DNA of 64,000 nt. Origin: Shinisaurus crocodilurus. Lineage: Eukaryota > Chordata > Lepidosauria > Squamata > Shinisauridae. The notes under the pieces were generated by a model. That model saw only the letters and a list, made by a program, of their open reading frames with translations, ran no database searches and was not told where the DNA came from. The DNA lies in contig CM037878.1 in NCBI GenBank assembly GCA_021292165.1, positions 9,106,857 through 9,170,856 on the forward strand. The letters run 5' to 3'. A program made the position numbers and the translations under genes. Below, one piece after another: positions 43,501 to 53,534 of this stretch. Position 1 is the stretch's first letter; every line of letters starts with the position of its first letter.

Positions 43501-46500
43501 TGGTCACACTGTAAGCAAGGTTCCTCACAAAGATGGTTCTTGCATCTCTCTCTAGAAGAGGAAAGCCACATGAAGTTAAGAGTCAGACCAAATCCTCTGA
43601 ACACTCAAGTCTTTGGCAACTATTCAGCCAGTTCTAGGGAAGCCAGAACACTCAACTGTGTAAGGAAAGATGCTCCATTAGAAACATCTACAGGTAAGGG
43701 CTGCACTCATGCCCCGCTGAAGAGGCTCCAAGAACACTTGGCCTATGCTAGAAGATGAGCATTGTCCTGTTGAGCTGGATGACAAACGGACTGCAATCCT
43801 ATATATATTTATCTGGGAGCAGGGTTGCAAAAAATCATGATTTGATTTTTTTTATTTAAATCAATGATTTTTAAAAATTTAATCAATCCCCACTCCCAAA
43901 AATTTAGTAAAATTAATTTCAAAGTTTCAGACAACCACATATACAAATAGCCTACACTTAATAGTTAAGAACACCAAATTATACAGAAAACATTAATCAG
44001 AACTAGGCTACCTACACAACAGGGTTGGAAAAAAAAAGTTTTATTGATGATTTAATCAATGATTTAATCATTGCAACCCTACGACTGGGAGTAAGTCCTA
44101 TTGAGCTCAATAGGAGCTGAATTGCACTGTTACTCACCTTTCTTGTTCTCTTGAATGCTCCCTTTACTCTTTGTTTTTTCCAGTTTCATTTCCAAGCCCA
44201 TACATTTCTTTCCATTAAACTTAAGTGCTTTATCCAGCTCAGCTTCCGTGGAGAAATCCACATAGCCAAACCTCCTGCAGGGCAAAGGGAGAATTTTTTT
44301 TTCAACATTGACCCCACATCTCAAAATAAGCCTGCCATAAAATCTAGTCAGAAAAAGGAATGTATGATTAAGGCAATCAGGCAGCTGAAAACCGATACAT
44401 CTACCCAATGGAAATGCTGGCATGGACAAACAAGTACAATCTTCTTAACGCGAGGGAGCACCACCTTTTTGGTTCAAAGGACCACATCTGGTGTTGGGCA
44501 GTAGCACATGTGTGCCCACACGGTGGGGGAAAAAAGAGGATTTAATCTCAGCCCCCACCCCGGCTATCCTGCACAAGATCATGGGTGGGCGAGGCTGAAG
44601 CCCCTCCCCATCAACTCTGATGAACTTTGTTGCTTCCACGCCACAACAGTGATGCTGACAGCTCTGGGGTCACTGGGGCTGCACAATGGGTGTTCAGGAC
44701 ACAGAAAAATGTAGTTTAGATGCAATTAACCTTTCTGGGGCTTCAAAGCTAAATGATCGGTAGCAGGCTTAGGCAGAATCTGACAAACCAGGGTTCCTCT
44801 GCCCCCCCCCGAAGAACCACTGCAAGAGGTAGCCCCCCCCCCCCCAGTTTCTTCTGACTTCCAGAAGAAACTGGGCTTCTTGAACAAGTAAAATGCCTTG
44901 TCAGGGTGCAATCAAAGGCCACCAAGGTCTCCTCCACATTAAATAACTGTCAACATTTGGGCTCATGTTTGTCAGCATTTCCCTTCAAACCCCAAGTTAA
45001 AGCAACTATCTTCCATTCCACCTTGGACCTGCTATTAACCAAAGGCCAGAGGAAACAGATCCAGCCACTAAGTATTTACACCTTATATCAGCAGCTTTGC
45101 CAGCAGAAACACTCAAAGTGAAAGTCTTACTTTAAAAAAACAACCTTAATTGCATATTTTGCTTACACAAAGCAAAAAAAAAAAATGCAGTTCTTACTTT
45201 GAGCTGCCAATTCTGACTTCTTGGACTTGAAGGTCTTTTTTGGCAAAGAAATCTCTGATGGCAGCCTTCAGCTCGTCAAAGTCCTTGCTTGCATTCAAAT
45301 TGCCCACGTAGAGGGAGAAGGCAGCTTCTAAAAGGATAAGAAAAAGGTTAAGGAGCTATACCAATAACTCTAAGGAACGAATGAAGGGCTGTATCAACCT
45401 GACAAGCCTCCAGCACATCAAGCGTGGCCATTTTCAACACTGAGCTGGTTAGCACGATCCAACAGTTCACTGTGGGTTATTTAAGCCATGGCGAGCCATG
45501 GTGTTCGCTGGTTGGTATTTTGCACATTCAACCCTGACTGGGGGTTGTGCCATGCAAACCCAGCCACCGCAGGTTATCAGAGTTAAACAACCTTTGCATA
45601 TCCCTACAGCAGATGATGGGTTATGTGAGGGTTGTTTAACCCTCACGTAGCCCCTGCTGGCCAGAATGCACCATGGCTCACCGTGGCTTAAACAACCCAC
45701 TGCGGGCTGTTTTGATCATGTGGTAGCTGCACAACAGCAGGAGTGCCACACAGACATCTCAATAACCTTCCTACATGAAAAGAAAGCCTGAAAGTACTTG
45801 TTGAAGCAGTGCAACAAAGACCTTTCATTATAGCATGGACCCAAAACATCATTCTCATCCTCCCCCTCACTCTTTCTAGGCTCTCCTCAATTCCTCCCCC
45901 CTCACAGTGCACAGCATAAACAGGTGGAGTGAGCATGCATTTAGAAAGGACGCCTGGGGAGGGCAGTGGTGGATCTCCAATAAGAGTCCCTGCCAAAGAG
46001 TGCCAAGCCACCCCTACCGGGGGATGGTGTATGACTTTACTGTTCACCAGAGGATGAGTGGTGTTATGTGAAGCAAGCAATAGGACAGGGAGGGAGGGAG
46101 GGAGGGGCAATCTTGGGGTGGGGGGGGACATCTATTAACAAGGCACGTAGCACATCATGTTTCAAGCTCAACAAAAAGCTTTTTATTTTTTGGAAACAGT
46201 CTCTCTCTCATGGGCTGCTCACCATCTGTTTTCTTCTTCTTAGGATCTGGGATGCCTTTTTGCTTGGCCATTTCCTTCTTTCGTTTTCCTGGCACTTCTT
46301 GCACATTTTCTGCGCAGTAGGAAGAGAAAAAAATAAGGTGTCAGAAAGATTCCACAGGAGAGACACGCAGAGAGCGCCAGGAGAGTCAGCTGGATCAGGA
46401 CTTGACTATCTTAGGAGTGTTCTCATATGTGCTTTGTACCACATCATTTCAGCGAGAAATCATCATTTCCAGCTTTAGGACCAAAGGCAAAACAATTTTA

Positions 46501-49500
46501 CTGTTTGAAAAGCTTTGATGGTGGCTATGTTCAACTCACCTTCCTCCTCCTCATCTTCCTCCTCCTCCTCCTCATCGTCGTCGTCATCATCATCATCTTC
46601 CTCCTCCTCAGACTCTTCCTTGGCAACCTTTGCTGGTGTAACCTTTGGTCGTGCAGCCTTAGCAAGCACAGCTTTCTTTCCTTTTGCTGGGGTGGTGTCC
46701 ATGGGTTCATCTTCTGACTCTGCAGCCACAATAAGACAACCAATTTAAATAATGCCCACAATGCCCAGCCACTGGACCAAGAAATACACTCGAGAACAAT
46801 TCCTCTTGTGCATGTTGACTCCTTTCAAATGGAGGAGTTCGCACATGTTACAGCTTATATGGCTTATCAGTCCTGTCCAGCATAAGGGGCATGGGCTGGA
46901 ACCAATGGAGGGTTCCATTGGTGCAAGAATAAAAAGTCACCTTCTGGTAATATGACGGCATCAGGCTCAAGTTAAAAAGGGGAAAAGTGTCAAGTGCCCA
47001 AGAGTTTGGAACGTGAAGCAAGTCTGTCTGCTCAAGGCAATGTGGCCTGTTCCTTGGATATGAATGAGTGTTCAGGTACGAATTTACCGTGCCCCCATTC
47101 ATCCAGGAAGCAGGATCAGCATGCTGTTATTTCTGATGTTACTTCGACTACGCTAGGGTGCAACAAGGCCCAACACATCAGCTCACACTGGAGACATCAC
47201 AAAGTCAGTATTAAGTCCCAATACTCATCATCTGTGCTGGCATCCAGGCATAAACAAGACAGCAAATTTTTGCCTATATGCCTCCTTCCCACAGCAACCC
47301 TTGAGTTTTCACAGAACGTGGCAGTCCTGTGGTTCAAAGCATGCTGTGGACTAAGATCCTGTTTAATATATTTGATCCTACACCAGAGGCAAGGGCACCA
47401 ACTGTCAGGTAGGCTACCCCACCTTTATGGAATCTGCACTGCTTTTCCAACCGAGTATGGTCTTTTGCAATTTTTAAGACCCAAGATGTAACATCCTATA
47501 TGTTTCTCATAGTAAAACGGACTTACCATCCTCTTCATCCTCGTCTTCCTCATCTTCATCCTCCTCCTCCTCATCGGACTCATGTCTGGTCGATATAGCA
47601 ACCACAGTAGCTACAGGTTTTTTCGCAGCTGCTTGGACTTGTTTTTTCACTGGCACAGCAGGCTCCGCCTCAGACTCATCTGTAGCAAGCAATTTACCAC
47701 TAGTTATTAGCAAACCGACACTGGAGCAGCTACGTCTAATATGCCTACTGAGTCCCTTCCTGTAAGGCAAGGAACTGGAAACCATCACACATGACCCAGC
47801 AACCTTAAAGATCAACAATTGTCATTCAGCTTAAGTGAGACAGCCGCTTTTCAGAAGATGCAGCTAGTGAAAAATGCCACAGACCAACTGCACATAGTGG
47901 CTTGTCTTCAGCTGCTACACCCTCTACTGACCATGTGGGGTATTCCCAAGGCACTTCTGTATGGCTACTCTAGGCAGAATCATCTCTCCAGTTTATAGAG
48001 AGCCTCACAAAGCCAAAAATACTGTACAGTTCTCTCAAATATTCTTGTGTCCAATTTTGTTTTTTGCTGCAAAAGCCAAGAACATTTCCAAACTAGTGAG
48101 CACCAGTTTAAAAGTTTACCCCACCCAATTCACCTTCCTCCTCTTCACTATCGTCATCGTCCTCCTCCTCCTCTTCTTCCTCCTCTTCACTCTCTTCTTT
48201 CTTTGCGTTCTTCCCATTTTTTGCTCCTTTGGAAGGGACTGGTGTCTTCTTTGCTGGAGTAGCAGCTCCTTTCTTTGCTGGTGTAGCCACTGCTTTTTTG
48301 GCTGGGGTAGCCACTGCCTTCTTGCCAGGAGTTGCTGCCTTTTTGTTGGGAGTAACTGCTGCTGCTTTTGCTGGGGTAACTACTTTCTTCTGAGGAATCA
48401 TCTGTGGGAAGAGAAATGCTGCAGTCCACAATAGGTAATGCTACCAAGCAGCCTAAGTAATAGGCAAAACGGATGGAGAATATGGTTGCAACCTGTGCTC
48501 ACTTACCTGATATTTACTGAATACAGTAAGACTTACTTCTGAGTAAGCAAGCATTGGATTGTGCTGGAAGGCAGCAGCCTCCAGGTACTAGGAATGTCCA
48601 CAGCGTAACAAACAACTTTACTCTCCTTACAAAGCATCATTAGATGAGAGACCACCATAAGGCAATATGAATGGGGCTTAAGAGGACAAATTGGATAGAG
48701 ACTTTCACCTTTGCCCATAGTGTGTCTTGCATTTCCTGGAATCCTTTTGACTGCCCAAAATTTGATTTTTCAGCTAATGAGATATTTTAATGGCTTCCTC
48801 ATACATGTGGCCTACAATCACCTTCCAGCCTGACAGAGATGGCAATCCCTAGATCCATATCTAGAAGGATCAAAGGTAGGCATTTGTATTGTTTCTTCAT
48901 AAGCACCTTGAAAAGTCAGTAACTGGCCCAAAGTCACCTAGTCCTAGTGAGCTTCATGGCCAAGTGGGGACTAGAACCCAGATCTCCTGAGTCCCAGTCT
49001 AACACTCTAACCACTATGCCATGTCCGAACAATGGAGAGCCAGCATGGCTTTGGGCATCGGAGACCCACTTTATTTACTTATAAGATTTAACCCGTCCAT
49101 TTCAATGGGTCTATTCTAAGTAGGACCAAATAAATAAAATGCATGAAAATCGTATCTTCAAAGCTCAACATGTTGCTCTGAGCAAGATACTGGCAATACT
49201 GAGTTCTTGCAAGTAAGCCTGCATTAGCACTGTCATGTTACTGATAAACTATCAAATGTGATCTTACAGTCCACCTCTGAGGTAAATAGTAATAGGAAAG
49301 CTGGATTCAACATCTACGTTAATTTAGAACCTTCAATTTGTTCTTTGTTGCCAAAAGCAGGACTCATTGCATCTCATAATTGCATGGCGGTTGCAGGAAT
49401 TGCATGGGTGCTATTACATATGGGAAACTTTGCATTAAACCGCTCTCCACATGGCTTTGGTAAGTAAGAGGCTCTGCAAGCATGGCTGTAGATACTCAAG

Positions 49501-51813
49501 CCGCCCGGGGGAGAGCTATTTTGCAGAAATGGCTTTCTACAACAATGCAACATGGCTTCCTACTGCAATAGCAACTGTGCCGCTAATATAACATGGACTG
49601 TGCCAGAGGCAACAAGCAGAAGTAGCCATGGCCGTGTGGTCCACTCTCACCTCTTCCTCACTGCTCTCCTCCTCTTCTGATGAATCCTCCTCTTCGCTAT
49701 CATCGACTTCCTTTGGAGGAAGGGCAGCCATTTTCTTCGGCTTAAGCTGATTTTTAACGTTCTAAGGGAGAAAACCCATCAGTTAGGATTCTGCTTTCCC
49801 CAGTGCTGAAAACACTATGGTTGGCTGGGGCCACTGAAATTTGAAATGCAGTTTTTCAATGATAAACAAGCAGGTTGCAGGAGAATATCTTCATGACTAG
49901 AAGGAAGTTTCTGATTCACAGAACATCGGATTACTGGGAGTTAGTGGCCAATTAAGTAGCTGCTGTACCTGCGCATGGCTGGGGGAATAAAGCAGATTGT
50001 CAGATGATGGCTTCCGATTCTGAGAAACAGGTGAGGCCTATGGTTCCTCTTCCCACAATTACCGAAAAGCGAGCACACTACTTTTCATAGGCTCTCAAGC
50101 ACATTTCTCTTTAACACCTACGTCAAGCCTTAAGGCTCCCTCTTCTTTATACAAGGGATTAAGATTTCTTTCAAATTGCTAATGGATGGGTGCTCAATTA
50201 ATTAATTAATACTAAAAGGCCCAGTGTTGCTTCCTTCGATTACGGCCACAATCCAACCAAAGGTAGGTAGGCACTGTGAAGTCCCACTGATTTCAATAGA
50301 GGAAACTCAAAGCCATGTGCTTAGTTCTCCCATTAAGATCAACCCTACCTTTGCCTGAATTGTACCCCATTTACACACCCGCACTTTGCAGAGCACCACA
50401 CACACCAACAGTGCTGCATGAATCCCACCCAGCCACCACCAGATCTTCACACAAAAGCGAACCCAAACAGGCCAGCATTTCACAGGCCAAAAAGAGCATG
50501 TGAACGGCATGTGTGGGAGCCACTTCAGGGCAGCCTTCCCCAGCCTGGAGCCCTCCAGCTGTACTGGACTACAATTCCCAGCCAGCGTGCCGAAAGCTGC
50601 TCAAGGATATTAAGCAAGTGCTCCGTGAACAAGAAGGAGCGGTGTTCTTAGCCTCCCTTCAGCCATGCGCTTTGCATGCAGACAGCCCGAAATCCAACCC
50701 CCGGCCCCCAATAGGTAAAAGGGGTCTCGGGGAGGAGAAACGGGAAAGGCCTTCTCTGCCCCAGATCTGGACGAGCTGCTGTCACAGACTCGGATGTCCC
50801 TATTTCTAGGGGCGGGACAGAGCTCAGCGGGAGAGCTCATGCCGGGCAAGCCGAATCCCCAGCATCGATCTCGGGTAGGAGGAAGGGAAGGCCCAAGGGC
50901 CTGAGAGCTAGGCCACGGCGGGCACCATCTGCCATGCCTCGTGGGTAGGAGCCGGGGAAGCGGCTGTTCCGGGCAGCCCGACGCCCACCCAAGGCGGCAC
51001 CACTTTCCCGCCTGCAGCCGAGCCAACTGCATGAAGAGGGGAGGGAGGAGGCGCCTCTAACCGGGGGAGGGGAAGAAGCGAGCGCTCCCACCCCGCTCCG
51101 GCTACAAAAGGGAAGAGGCGGCCATCGCCGCACCACGTGGACCCCGGAGAGCGAACGAGGCTCCCCCTCCACGTGCCCTCGACACACGGCCGGGATCACG
51201 TGGCTCGAGAGGCGTGTGCGTGCGTGCGTGCGCGCCCCCCCCACCGCCACACTCGGGGAACAGCCCCCACCTCGCAGCCTCCTCGCGCCACCCTGTCGCG
51301 CGCGCTTCTCGCTGGTTGGCCGGGAGGGCGGGTTTGGCGCGCGCGCGCGACGCCGGACGGGGGCGCCTAGAAACCCCTCCGAAGGCGCGCCCGCGCGCGA
51401 GTTCTCCCGCTCTCAATCCTATCCAAGCCCCTTTGAAAGGAGATGGTGGGGGGGGGAAGAGAGGGGTTCTAGAAACCGCCGAACGTTCTACCGTAACGCG
51501 CGCGCCTAAGAAGCCCTTCAAGCCAATAATAAAGAGGGCGACAAAAAAGACTGAATGGTGGGGGGGCTTGAAACCGCCACCCCTTGTATTCCCTCTCCCG
51601 TTTCCCTCACAGATACGTGCGAGGGGGGGGGCGCTAGAAACCGCCACGCGGGCAAGGCCGCTTGAGGCGCCGCCGTCCTCGATTGGATTCCCTCAGAAAC
51701 TCGAGCTCGGAGCGGGGGGGAGCGTTTAAGCTGACGAAGGAGGGAAAAAAAAAAAGAGCCGCCATATTCCTCCCCAACTAGGCCGCGGGTCTCACCTTGG
51801 CGAGCTTCACCAT
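40434..51813 (-). CDS. NCL: NCL, nucleolin (complete, 15 coding exons)
   Basis: Nucleolin is the major nucleolar RNA-binding phosphoprotein, acting in rDNA transcription, pre-rRNA processing and ribosome assembly. I joined exons 51796-51813, 49651-49761, 48134-48401, 47527-47679, 46540-46719, 46223-46309, 45198-45327, 44138-44274, 43428-43551, 42909-43045, 42409-42535, 42099-42250, 41877-42003, 40654-40868 and 40434-40516. All introns are GT-AG and phases agree, giving 2049 nt = 682 residues plus stop (human 710). Order: MVKLAK start, TPxKK repeats (about 50-110), acidic runs (110-245), basic KRKKEMAKQK nuclear signal (about 255), RRM1 (about 276-350), RRM2 (366-440), RRM3 (452-525), RRM4 (546-620), Gly/Arg-rich tail (628-672) and ending KKIKFDD. 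Introns 4 and 5 host SNORD82 and SNORD20. Confidence 0.97.
40654..40868 (-). CDS. NCL: NCL exon 14: RRM4 second half and RGG region
   Basis: Encodes the RNP1-like FGFVDFSSAEDAKAAKEAME, then KVTLDFAKPKGDGPRGGGG and repeated GRGGRGG/GFGGRGG blocks. 215 nt; enters in phase 2 and leaves in phase 1. Confidence 0.97.
41385..41475 (+). mobile_element. SINE remnant in NCL intron 13
   Basis: 'gggttccaatccttgc' and 'gctagtcactctcagcc' match the tRNA-derived SINE body. A LINE tail-like 'cctcaaggcaggttac' precedes it at about 41290-41350. Confidence 0.45.
41877..42003 (-). CDS. NCL: NCL exon 13: RRM4 first half
   Basis: SKTLFVKGLSEDTTEETLRE carries RNP2. The exon ends GSSKG at a gtatgt donor. 127 nt, phase 1 to 2. 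The match to human RRM4 is very close. Confidence 0.97.
42099..42250 (-). CDS. NCL: NCL exon 12: RRM3 second half
   Basis: YAFVEFPTTEDAKEALNSCN holds RNP1, then EIEGRTIRLEF and a Gly/Asn-rich linker to RRM4. The following intron is only 95 bases (42004-42098). Confidence 0.97.
42409..42535 (-). CDS. NCL: NCL exon 11: RRM3 first half
   Basis: SKTLVVNNLSYDATEESLQE carries RNP2. 127 nt, phase 1 to 2, donor gtgagt. Confidence 0.97.
42909..43045 (-). CDS. NCL: NCL exon 10: RRM2 second half
   Basis: FAYIEFQSEADAEKAMEEKQ holds RNP1, followed by EIEGRAIVIDYTGEK. 137 nt, phase 2 to 1. The acceptor is preceded by an unbroken run of about 17 C. Confidence 0.97.
43428..43551 (-). CDS. NCL: NCL exon 9: RRM2 first half
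   Basis: DARTIFVRNLAYSVTKEELE carries RNP2. It ends VSKDGNSKG at a gtatgt donor. 124 nt, phase 1 to 2. Confidence 0.97.
43820..44085. mobile_element. MITE in NCL intron 8
   Basis: Inverted ends 'cagggttgcaaaaaatcatg' and 'atttaatcattgcaaccct', with inner 'gatttaatcaatgattt' hairpins, indicate a non-autonomous DNA element. A second inner start ('cagggttgg') lies at about 44019. Confidence 0.6.
44138..44274 (-). CDS. NCL: NCL exon 8: RRM1 second half
   Basis: FGYVDFSTEAELDKALKFNG contains RNP1. It ends in a Lys-rich linker (EKTKSKGSIQENKK). 137 nt, phase 2 to 1. Confidence 0.96.
45198..45327 (-). CDS. NCL: NCL exon 7: RRM1 first half
   Basis: FSLYVGNLNASKDFDELKAA carries RNP2, then FFAKKDLQVQEVRIGSSK. 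130 nt, phase 1 to 2. Confidence 0.96.
45445..45735. mobile_element. Fold-back MITE in NCL intron 6
   Basis: 'cactgtgggttatttaagcc' and 'ggcttaaacaacccactgcg' are inverted about 220 bases apart, with inner 'ccatggcgagccatggtg' / 'caccatggctcaccgtgg' arms. It is related in style to the elements at 53.1-54.0 kb. Confidence 0.65.
46223..46309 (-). CDS. NCL: NCL exon 6: basic nuclear localisation segment
   Basis: EVPGKRKKEMAKQKGIPDPK then KKKKTD correspond to the human bipartite signal GKRKKEMAKQK. 87 nt, phase 1 to 1. Confidence 0.95.
46389..46473 (-). ncRNA. SNORD20: SNORD20 (U20) box C/D snoRNA in NCL intron 5
   Basis: Read on the NCL strand: terminal stem GCTGGA, C box ATGATGA (46460-46466), D' CTGA (46449-46452), C' TGATGTG (46440-46446), D box CTGA (46395-46398) and closing stem TCCAGC. 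The guide before D, AGATAGTCAAGTC, is complementary over 12 bases to the 18S rRNA segment ACUUGACUAUCU. It places the fifth base opposite the U methylated by human U20 (U1804). 85 nt. It would be released from the spliced intron and direct 2'-O-methylation in the nucleolus. Human U20 is recorded in intron 11, not here. Confidence 0.92.
46540..46719 (-). CDS. NCL: NCL exon 5: acidic stretch
   Basis: ESEDEPMDTTPAKGKKAVLA is followed by KVTPAKVAKEESEEEE and long D/E runs. It corresponds to human EEAMETTPAKGKK. 180 nt, phase 1 to 1. Confidence 0.96.
47171..47239 (-). ncRNA. SNORD82: SNORD82 (U82/Z25) box C/D snoRNA in NCL intron 4
   Basis: On the NCL strand: CAGCACA stem, C box ATGATGA (47225-47231), D' CTGA, C' TGATGTC, D CTGA (47178-47181) and TGTGTTG stem, with all seven stem positions pairing (one G-U). 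The guide GGGACTTAATA before D' pairs with the 18S segment AUUAAGUCCC. It puts the fifth position at the A methylated by human SNORD82 (A1678). 69 nt. Processed from the intron. Confidence 0.92.
47527..47679 (-). CDS. NCL: NCL exon 4: acidic stretch
   Basis: DESEAEPAVPVKKQVQAAAK then TRHESDEEEEDEDEEDEDEE. 153 nt, phase 1 to 1. It has low complexity and is expected to vary between species. Confidence 0.95.
48134..48401 (-). CDS. NCL: NCL exon 3: TPxKK repeats and acidic run
   Basis: MIPQKKVVTPAKAAAVTPNK and four further TP(A/G)KK units (CDK1 phosphorylation sites in nucleolin), then GAKNGKNAKKEESEEEE and a D/E run. 268 nt, phase 0 to 1. Confidence 0.96.
48905..49025 (-). mobile_element. tRNA-derived SINE remnant in NCL intron 2
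   Basis: 'gtcagtaactggcccaaagt' and 'ggggactagaacccagatct' followed by 'taacactctaaccactatgc' is the inverted tRNA-related head and body, as at 31621-31815. Confidence 0.75.
49651..49761 (-). CDS. NCL: NCL exon 2
   Basis: NVKNQLKPKKMAALPPKEVD then DSEEEDSSEEEESSEEE, equivalent to human KNQGDPKKMAPPPKEVEEDS. 111 nt, phase 0 to 0. Confidence 0.97.
50520..50600. repeat. hAT-like single arm in NCL intron 1
   Basis: 'cagccttccccagcctgg', 'ccctccagctgtactgga' and 'tacaattcccagccagc' form one arm of the old palindromic family. Confidence 0.6.
51796..51813 (-). CDS. NCL: NCL exon 1 (first six codons)
   Basis: ATG in a good context (gccattATGG) encodes MVKLAK, then the donor gtgagacc. Human nucleolin also begins MVKLAK with exon 1 ending near there. 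18 coding nt. Confidence 0.95.
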
Positions 51814-51899
51814 AATGGCGGCGGAGTTGTCCGGATGTTGAGAGAGTCAAAAGAAGCACCGCACACTCCCAGCGCCTCGCTCGAGTCTCCGCCTGAACC

Positions 51900-51907
51900 G
51901 AAAAGAG
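51900..51907 (-). promoter_or_regulatory. NCL: Predicted NCL start site with TOP-like tract
   Basis: The NCL-strand CTCTTTTC starts with C and is all pyrimidine, the 5'-TOP pattern of ribosome-biogenesis mRNAs. It lies 87-94 bases before the ATG, a similar distance to human. The 5' UTR would be about 94 bases. The exact start is inferred. Confidence 0.6.
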
Positions 51908-52190
51908 CGACGTCGAGTGCTAGCTTAACTCTTTCTCCCGCCCCACGCTGCTGCCTCAGCCAATCGGCGGGCGCGCAGCCCCTCGCCCCGCCCACTCGCG
52001 AAGATGGACGGCCTCTCTTCGGGCTTTCCCGACTTCGGCGGGTTTAGCCGAGGGCGGCTGACCCGCCCTGCCCAATCAGAAAACGCGCCTGAGTCAGAGG
52101 CGGGGCGCAGGGGACGTGACCAATGGAGAGGCAGCGGGGGGGAGGCCTGCGCGCCGTGATAGGTCTGCTCTGACGGACGGAAGTGGCGGA

Positions 52191-52280
52191 ATGGAGGAAG
52201 CGGAGCACGTGTTGGTGGCCTCTGTCTTCACCCACGTGGGGGCTGCCCATTTTGTGTGTTGCTTCCTCGGTGGGGGTTCT
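52191..52280 (+). other. Candidate divergent first exon opposite NCL
   Basis: An ATG in purine-rich context opens MEEAEHVLVASVFTHVGAAH then FVCCFL, followed by a GT ('ctcggtggggg') within the CpG island. The sequence is head-to-head with NCL, so a divergent transcript is plausible. I do not recognise the peptide, and a non-coding transcript or chance frame is as likely. Confidence 0.25.
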
Positions 52281-52410
52281 GGCGCTTGTCGCTCTGCGGG
52301 AGGGGGCCCTTAGCGCCGTCGAGGTGAAGGCTGCAGCCCTGCGCACGCTTTCCTGCGACCAAGCCCTGTCGAGCACATTGGGGCTTACTTCCGAGTAAAC
52401 GAGTGTGGGA

Positions 52411-53084
52411 ATGCGCTGGAAGACGGGGATGGGAGAAGGCGAGGACGCAGTGTTTTGGAACTGCGGTTCCGGACACGTTTACTCCCTGGGCCGGGTGGAG
52501 CTTACTCGCAGGGCAGTGGTGCGGGGGGGGGGGTTTGCAAACGCTCAAGGAGGAAAGCGGGAGGAGAAGAGATTCGTCTAGGCCTGGACCTTGGTCGGAA
52601 AGGAAAGGATTATTAGCAGCGCGCTGTGGTCTGGGTAGCATAGGGTGATCTAGGGGAGTTTCTGTTCCTTCACACGCATCGGGAGGAATCGTGTTGCCTC
52701 TGCCAATAAAAAAAGGGGGGGGGAAGGAGCATCAGAACGAGCCTTCATACAGGCTTTTCCTCCGCCAGTGCAGGAACGACTGGCGCATTCGCTCTCTTCC
52801 CAAAGGGAAAGCTTGCTCGCTCAGTGATAGAGCGCATGGCTTGCATATCACACCCCCCCACCCAGGTTCAGGCCCTGCTGGGCCTCCAGGTAGGGCTGGC
52901 AAGATCTCTGCCTGAGCAGGGGCTAGTCAGTATAGACCAGCCTTCCGCCAAGGGCTGGATTGGGCATGCTGGGAATTGTAGTTCAACACATCTGGAGGGC
53001 ACCCTGTTGGAGAAGGCTGGCGTAGGCCATACTGAGCTAGCCAGATGGACCAAGGGTCGAGTCAGTGACTAGCTTCAGTCAACG
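52411..53084. other. Intergenic; SINE and hAT remnants
   Basis: At about 52817-52935 'cagtgatagagcgcatggc' and 'aggttcaggccctgctggg' look like a tRNA-derived SINE. At about 52940-53025 'gggaattgtagttcaacac' and 'tggagggcaccctgttgg' form an old palindrome arm. Confidence 0.5.
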
Positions 53085-53530
53085 GGCTGGTTCACACGAC
53101 ACGGGAACCGCGGGGAAGCAGAAGCTCTCCGCGGTTCCTGTGTCGTGCGAACGCCGGCTGGGGGCGCCCCCCCGCGGAACGGCCGCATGTGGGAAGCACG
53201 CAAAGTGACCACAGGCAGTAGAGGGGTAAGCCCCTACCGGGTGTGGTCACCCTGCTGTGCGAACAGTGGGCGGCCGTCCTGCCGGGGCTGCACAGAGGTG
53301 GCAGCCCAGAGTGGCCGGAGCTGCAGCCGCTCCGGCCTGTAGGGGCAAACGGCCCCTCTGGGCAGCCCGAGGTGCCACCCCCTAGCGCCGGGAGGCCTGC
53401 ACTGCGGTGCGGGGTCTGCCCATGTGTGTGGGGCACAGGTCTGCGGTGCCCCACCGGACCATGTGGATGGCCCCGTGGTGCCTCCCCCACTCGCTGCCTG
53501 GGTCGTATGAGCCGGCCCAACATATTAACA
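53085..53530. mobile_element. Fold-back MITE, ggctggttcacacgac ends
   Basis: Near-inverted ends 'gggctggttcacacgacac' and 'ctgggtcgtatgagccggcc', with an inner perfect pair 'aaccgcgggg'-'ccgcggttcc' and 'gacacgggaac'/'gttcctgtgtc', mark a GC-rich non-autonomous element of unknown class. Confidence 0.6.
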
Positions 53531-53534
53531 CTGA

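Larger units (their letters stand above)
51000..52350. promoter_or_regulatory. NCL: CpG island over NCL promoter, exon 1 and intron 1
   Basis: The region is GC-rich with many CpGs (runs such as gcgcgcgcgcgacg near 51338-51355), in contrast to the surrounding sequence. Three CCAAT motifs lie on the + strand at 51960-51964, 52072-52076 and 52120-52124, with GC-rich boxes near 51937. All are upstream of the NCL start site, as expected for a housekeeping promoter. Confidence 0.85.

Noticed and set aside
46515..46748. Serine-rich + strand frame
   Set aside because: Reverse complement of the Glu/Asp codon runs in NCL exon 5.
47920..47995. Possible third C/D snoRNA in NCL intron 3 (gagatga ... ctga)
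   Set aside because: The C box is poor, there is no terminal stem and no D'/C' pair.
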